Source: Leucocoprinus leucothites
Lineage: Eukaryota; Basidiomycota; Agaricomycetes; Agaricales; Agaricaceae
Direction: 5' to 3'
DNA: 64,000 nt
NCBI GenBank assembly: GCA_013368445.1
Contig: JAACJO010000006.1
Span: 496,001 to 560,000, forward strand
Under the pieces are notes generated by a model. It ran no database searches. It saw only the letters and a list, made by a program, of their open reading frames with translations, and had not been told where the DNA came from. This document shows, piece by piece, positions 59,143-64,000 of this stretch (position 1 is the stretch's first letter; each line of letters opens with the position of its first letter). The translations under genes were made by a program, and so were the position numbers.

Positions 59143-62100
59143 ATGTCACTCCCTGATAGTCCTGAGCATGAATACCAATCATCACAGTCTGCAGATAGAC
59201 TTGAATGATATCAAATGACTGATCCTGATGATCACCATAACCATAATCAGAGTTAGCAACATCAGTTCCAGATTCCTGCTCAGCCAAATTTTGGGGCTCA
59301 GGCTACAGCATCTGGATCAGGTCATACATCTGTGACTGGGCTTCAGCCTGCAGCAGAGATTAGAGCTGGACCTCAGGCTGGATCATCAACAGCTGGAGTT
59401 TATCATCATCATCCACTCTGTCCAATTCCTGAAATACATTTACCTCTTAATTGGGATTGTCCTATTCAGCAAAGTCCTCTTCTGCAAAACATTCCTGCAG
59501 CTCCTATCAGGAATACTAGAGGAAGAGGTCAGAGGGGAAATAATGTTCAGGAGCATATATTGGGACCTTTACATGATATATCCAGTGGACATGCAAATCC
59601 AGCCTTCAACAACTTACACAGAGGTCAGATTGCTCACTTGACACACAGTTAAGACATGAGACAACTGGCTGAAATGGAGGAATCTCTGAGAAGGCAGGCT
59701 GAAGCAAGGTGTTTGCAGTATGAACAGACTATTTGGAGGTTAGAAGAGCAAAGACAAAGAGAGGAGGCAATCAATCAAAGACTGATTGATAAAACAAGGT
59801 GCATAGCTGTAGAAGCTGAGGTTAGAAGGTTAGGTCAAAGGCGCTATCAGGAGAATGAGCTTCAGGGAGCTCAAAATCAAAGGAGTCAACAGAGGGATCA
59901 ACAAGGAGTGGAACAAGGAGAGCAGATGCCCTTAACACAAGCTCAGTTACTGCAATTACAAATAGATGTCAGACAAGCTAGAGATTAGGAATTCCAGAGG
60001 ATACTTCAAGAGTGGGAATGTGAAAGGCTAGATGATAATAGAGGCAATGACAGGAATAATGATGTTGAGCCTGAGGCTCAGAGAATTATTCATCAGTTTC
60101 AAGCTCAACAACAAGCAGAAATTGATGATGTTCCAGTCAATGAACCAGAGCATAACCAACATCTCTATATAATGGAGGATGAAGAGGAAGACAATGCTAA
60201 TCATGGTGTCCAAAATCTACCTCCCATTAACCTACCTACTCTCCAAGGTCACTTGCTAGACAACTTACAGCACAACCTGCCTAAAGGCTGCAGGCCATAT
60301 AGAGAGCCAATTCCTAAACATGATCTGGGGCCCATGAATATTCATTGTCCAAAATGCTTTGCACTTCATTTTGATTCAGAAAAGCTCACATCATCAACAC
60401 ATAATGAGCCAAAGTTTGGCATGTGCTGTCTTCAAGGACAGATTCAACTCCAAGCTTATCATCCTATGTATCCTGATCTCAAAAAGTTCATGTGTGGTAG
60501 AATGCCACAGTCTGATGAGTTTAAGCAAAATATCAGGCACTACAATGCAAGCTTGGCATTAACATCTCTTGGTACTACTATTGATCAGTCAGTCACAAGA
60601 GCTAGGGGTCTATATTGTTTTAAAATTAGTGGAGAGCTTCACCACTTGACAGGTGCCCTCCTACCCAATGATGGAGAGACACCTATGTATGCTCAGATCT
60701 ATATATATGATCCTGATGATCAACTTGGCTTCTGTATGCAGAACAACCAGACCTTAGACAGAACTGTCATGTCTGAGCTGCAGGCTCTGTTGATGCAGAT
60801 TCATCCTTATATTACACAGTATAAGCAAGCATTTGAAATTATGCATCAACATGCAGGACCAAATGCCTTGCAGGATGTCTCAGTCAGGATACATACTGAT
60901 CATACAATGGACCTACAGCACTATAATGCACCTACTGGAACAGAGATTGCTGTGCTTCTCTCTGGAAGTGGAGCTGAGGAATGCTCTGAAAACAATTTTG
61001 ATATACTGTGAACCTTCTGAACCTGAAAAACTGTGGGAGAAGTTCCAGGTTTATATCTTTGATGACCTTCAATGAAGACTGGGCAATATTAACCATTACT
61101 GGGATCGAGAATTTACTGATGTACAAATCTGGGACTATGAACTCCATCTGCTTGACAAAATCTTGCACAAGTCTGGCAAGGACTTGACCAAGTTCCCTAA
61201 TATGCCACTTTCACAAGGTCCTGGAAATGGTGAAGCATGGCATGATATTCATGCTAACTTCATATTGCATGAGCAACTTGACTATGATCGACCTGTGCTC
61301 AGAAGAATGGTAGCAGATAACCGTGCATTATTCAATCCAGAGCAGACTGCTATGTTTGCTGCAGTAATTGCATCTGTTGACCAGGAACTAGGGAAAATGT
61401 TTTTTATCCACAGTGCAGGAGGGGGAGGAAAGATCTTTGTGTGCAATACTCTTGCTGCAGAAATCCGATCATGTCCAACTGAAGATGTTGCATTATGTGT
61501 AGCATCTTCTGGAATTGCAGCTCTACTACTTGAGGGGGGCTGAACAGCTCATTCCAGATTCAAGCTTCCATTAGCTATTGATGAAGCTACAGTAGCACCC
61601 CTCACACCTCAACATCACATGTTTGATGTTTTAACATGCACCAAAATTCTCATCTGGGATGAAGTCCCAATGCAACATCATCATGCAGTCCATGCTGTTG
61701 ATTGCTGCTTATGATATTTGCTTGGCAAGGACATATCCTTTGGGGGGATTACTGTGGTCTTTAGTGGTGACTTCTATCAGACACTTCCTGTTGTTCCTAG
61801 AGGACTGTGCCCAGATATTATAGGTGCTTCTCTTTGCTGAAGTGAATTCTGGCAGAATATCAAAGTTCACTACTTGGTGCAAAATATGAGGTTGGAAAGA
61901 ACTGCTGAAAGTGATGCCCATGCACAGTGGCTGTTGCAAATTGGTGCTGGAGAAAATATGGGGAATGATAATACAGTGTTGGTCCCTGATATAATGCAAG
62001 TTCCAGATAACTCACTGGAAAACTTAATTGCATCTACCTATCCCAATATTAATCATCAACAGCCAGATCAGTATTATCTAGATAGGACAATTATATCATC

Positions 62101-62734
62101 CAGAAATGATGAAGTTGATGATATAAATGAAACTATCCTTGCCAAGTTCCCAGGACAGAGAAAAGTGCTTATGAGTGTTGACTCAGTTGTTCTGGAAAAC
62201 CAAGAAATACGAAATTACCAGCCTTATCCTCCAGAATACTTGAACTCACTTAATGCAAGTGGGTTGCCACTTGCAAAGCTTGCTCTAAAGGAGGGTGTTC
62301 CTGTAATGCTTCTTTGGAACTTGGAACCCTCTAGAGGTCTCTGTAATGGAACATGGATGGTTGTACACAAAATTGGGAGAAGGGCACTTATTTGCCATAT
62401 TATTTCTGGAGATGCAAAATTCTCAGGAAAACTAGCATTCATTCCAAGGATTGTGATTTGGCCAACAGCTGAAACACTTCCAATCCCTCTTCAGCAACAT
62501 CAATTTCCAGTCTGTCTTGCATTTGCAATGACAATCAACAAATCCCAAGGACAGTCAGTTAAACATGTTGGAATCAATCTGCAAACCCCTGTATTTTCAC
62601 ATGGCCAATTGTATGTAGCTTTGTCTCGATGTACATCTGGATCTAGGATCAAAATTCTTCTACCTTCAGAAAATAGAAATAACTGGACCACAAATGTAGT
62701 ATATAGAGAGGTTTTGTCTGGACTTAGACTTTGA
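59143..62734 (+). pseudogene. Decayed Helitron replicase/helicase gene lacking the Rep section
   Basis: One frame from MSLPDSPEHEYQ (59143) runs to 61011 and encodes a Gln-rich, coiled-coil-like N-terminal part followed by the Helitron N-terminal region (KHDLGPMNIHCPKCFALHFD; NASLALTSLGTTIDQSV; FKISGELHHLTGALLP). The next frame, from about 60970 to 62734, holds the PIF1-type helicase: FNPEQTAMFAAVIA, a degraded Walker A (GGGGGKIF, Thr to Ile), [38 protein letters not shown] and LYVALSRC. The HUH Rep nuclease region normally found between the two parts is missing at about 60970-61000. Stops: TGA 59206, TAG 59254, TAA 59650, TAG 59986, TGA 61073, 61541, 61712 and 61838. It cannot encode a functional transposase. 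Confidence 0.88.
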
Positions 62735-64000
62735 TTCCTTTTTTGTTTTCTCATCTCTTACTTCAGTTCTTGGACAGCCTTTAGTATATGTATATATTCT
62801 TTTTTCAGATTTTTGAACAGTCTTTAGAATATAGGAACAATTGTTTTACCATTTGATGTGAATTTTGTATTTTCAAATGATACTATCCTCCAGAACTCAA
62901 AGCCTAAATTTGAAAGCTTAGATTTACCATTGTGTCACACCCTGTGCCTTCAGCACAGGTATCAAAACTTGTTATTCTGAAAGTAGTAAGCACTCCTGCT
63001 GTAGTGTAAACAAGTTGTATCCTGGCAGGCTGGCTCAAGGCACATAGTAGCATGGTTATAAATAACTTTAGCTGGCCCGCCAAAGGCAATAGTGGTAAAG
63101 GGATGTATAGTATGACTTCATAGGGGTATGTAATCATAGCCTCAGTAAAGAGGTGCATATTCATATCCTCAGTAGAGAGGTGTATATTCATAGCCTCAAT
63201 AGGGAGGTGCATATTTGTAGCCTCAGCGAGGTGTAAAGATCATAGCCTTGTTCTGAGGTGTGTATCTGTGTTATTGATAATATGGCTTGCCCTCCCTTTG
63301 TTTAAGAGCCAAACAGCTATGGATCATTGGTTTACCTGCTCATTCAGGTGTGCCTATGTCTGGTCTTGGACCAGGTAAGACCAGCAAATATTATCACCAT
63401 GAACAACCTTCATCTGCATTAGCTAAGACATCATTTCCACAGTGTCCATTGTCATGCCTGCAAATGCTGAAACCAGGGCCTTAGCTTGTGGCAAAGCTTA
63501 GTTTAAGTATGAGAGCAAACTTGAGGAAGTTTGCCATCAGGCTCGAGCTGAGTATTGAATATTGAGCATTGGGATAGGGTATTCCCATAAACTAAAGGTT
63601 TGCCACTTTACACTTACACCCATCAGTCACTTACCACTCACTTCTTGCACTTGTCAGACTCTTCAGGGACCTCTGGCTCCTGACACAGCCAATAAACCCC
63701 CCTCTTGGCCTTCATAGTATAGTGACTTAAGGAGGATTCATAGGACAAGGAAGGTGTATGACTTTGTACAGTGTGCTGTTGGACACATGAACAAGGTTGG
63801 TTCTCCAATCAATTTGGTGTGCCTGTTTCTAAATTGGATTAAATGCGGTATACAGAGATATGCATGGTGCTACCACATTTTCAGTTACCAATCTCAAAGA
63901 ACAAGATAAACATGGGCACTGTTATGGCCAAAATGGCACTAGCCATGAAATTGTTAAATTTGATGATATAGTCAATATATTGGGTGACTGTATAGACATT
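62735..64000. other. Helitron 3' flank, CpG-poor, no gene seen
   Basis: Apart from the ~31-bp tandem repeat listed separately I see no gene. A Helitron 3' terminus (CTRR with a preceding hairpin) could not be located with confidence. The region ends at the window edge. Confidence 0.4.
63120..63265 (+). repeat. ~31-bp imperfect tandem repeat, about five copies
   Basis: Unit of the type ATAGCCTCAGTAGAGAGGTG followed by CATATTC, repeated with drift and some length change. Spacers are not unique sequences between identical repeats, so it is a minisatellite. Confidence 0.75.

Noticed and set aside
63120..63265. Repeat cluster that could be mistaken for a CRISPR array
   Set aside because: The units drift continuously with no identical repeats separated by unique spacers, and the DNA is eukaryotic.

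Overview
The window is nuclear DNA from a filamentous basidiomycete, most likely an Agaricomycete. Genes carry many very short introns (about 45-60 bp, GT-AG with one apparent GC-AG), and the identifiable genes are typical fungal ones: Slt2-type MAP kinase, TUP1 corepressor, GPI8 transamidase, GH25 lysozyme and SAP30BP/HCNGP-like protein. It is dominated by NACHT-type STAND NTPases (fungal NLRs). No assembly or species name can be given from sequence alone.

Left block (1-24.8 kb): five tandem, same-orientation NLR genes on the minus strand (named A-E here: 168-2429, 5702-7969, 10771-13052, 15611-17878, 19472-21751). Each has the same four-exon structure and a 1422-nt second exon, and all five appear intact. 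Between them lie co-duplicated passengers that are broken nearly everywhere: 5' fragments of a MAP kinase gene (units A and B), a 5' fragment of a ribokinase gene (unit C), and degenerate copies of an unidentified Gly/Ser/Asn/Gln-rich gene (units A-D). The intact ribokinase (22048-23247) and MAP kinase (23302-24781) sit at the right end of the array. The first bases of the window are the tail of another unit, so the array continues to the left.

Middle block (24.8-42.1 kb): single-copy housekeeping-type genes. These are an L-fuconate dehydratase-like enolase-superfamily enzyme, the TUP1-like corepressor, a secreted GH25 lysozyme, a second GH25 copy split by a 956-bp inverted-repeat element, GPI8, and a divergent SAP30BP-like gene only 43 bp from GPI8. 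A truncated GPI8 copy, with a 152-bp TA-flanked MITE at its breakpoint, shows that GH25 plus the GPI8 3' end was duplicated as a block.

Right NLR block (43.0-55.2 kb): four more NLRs from related subfamilies (F, G, H on plus; I on minus). F and I are intact. G carries a frameshifted first exon, a nonsense codon and an 8-bp duplication. H carries two in-frame UAG codons. A tiny NLR relic and a relic of the SAP30BP 3' end lie between F and G.

Right edge (55.4-64.0 kb): a transposon-rich region. It holds an 889-bp hAT-like non-autonomous element (8-bp target duplication), a 21-bp and a ~195-bp tandem repeat, a decayed Helitron helicase gene lacking its Rep section, and a ~31-bp tandem repeat. 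From about 57 kb onward CpG is nearly absent and the Helitron stop codons look like C-to-T changes, as expected of methylated, deaminated repeats.

The main biological story is a fast-duplicating NLR family. Its members share a short N-terminal Asn/Phe/Ile/Gly motif that resembles a prion-like signalling tail, a NACHT core, no recognisable C-terminal repeat domain, and a conserved Trp-rich C-terminal module I cannot assign.
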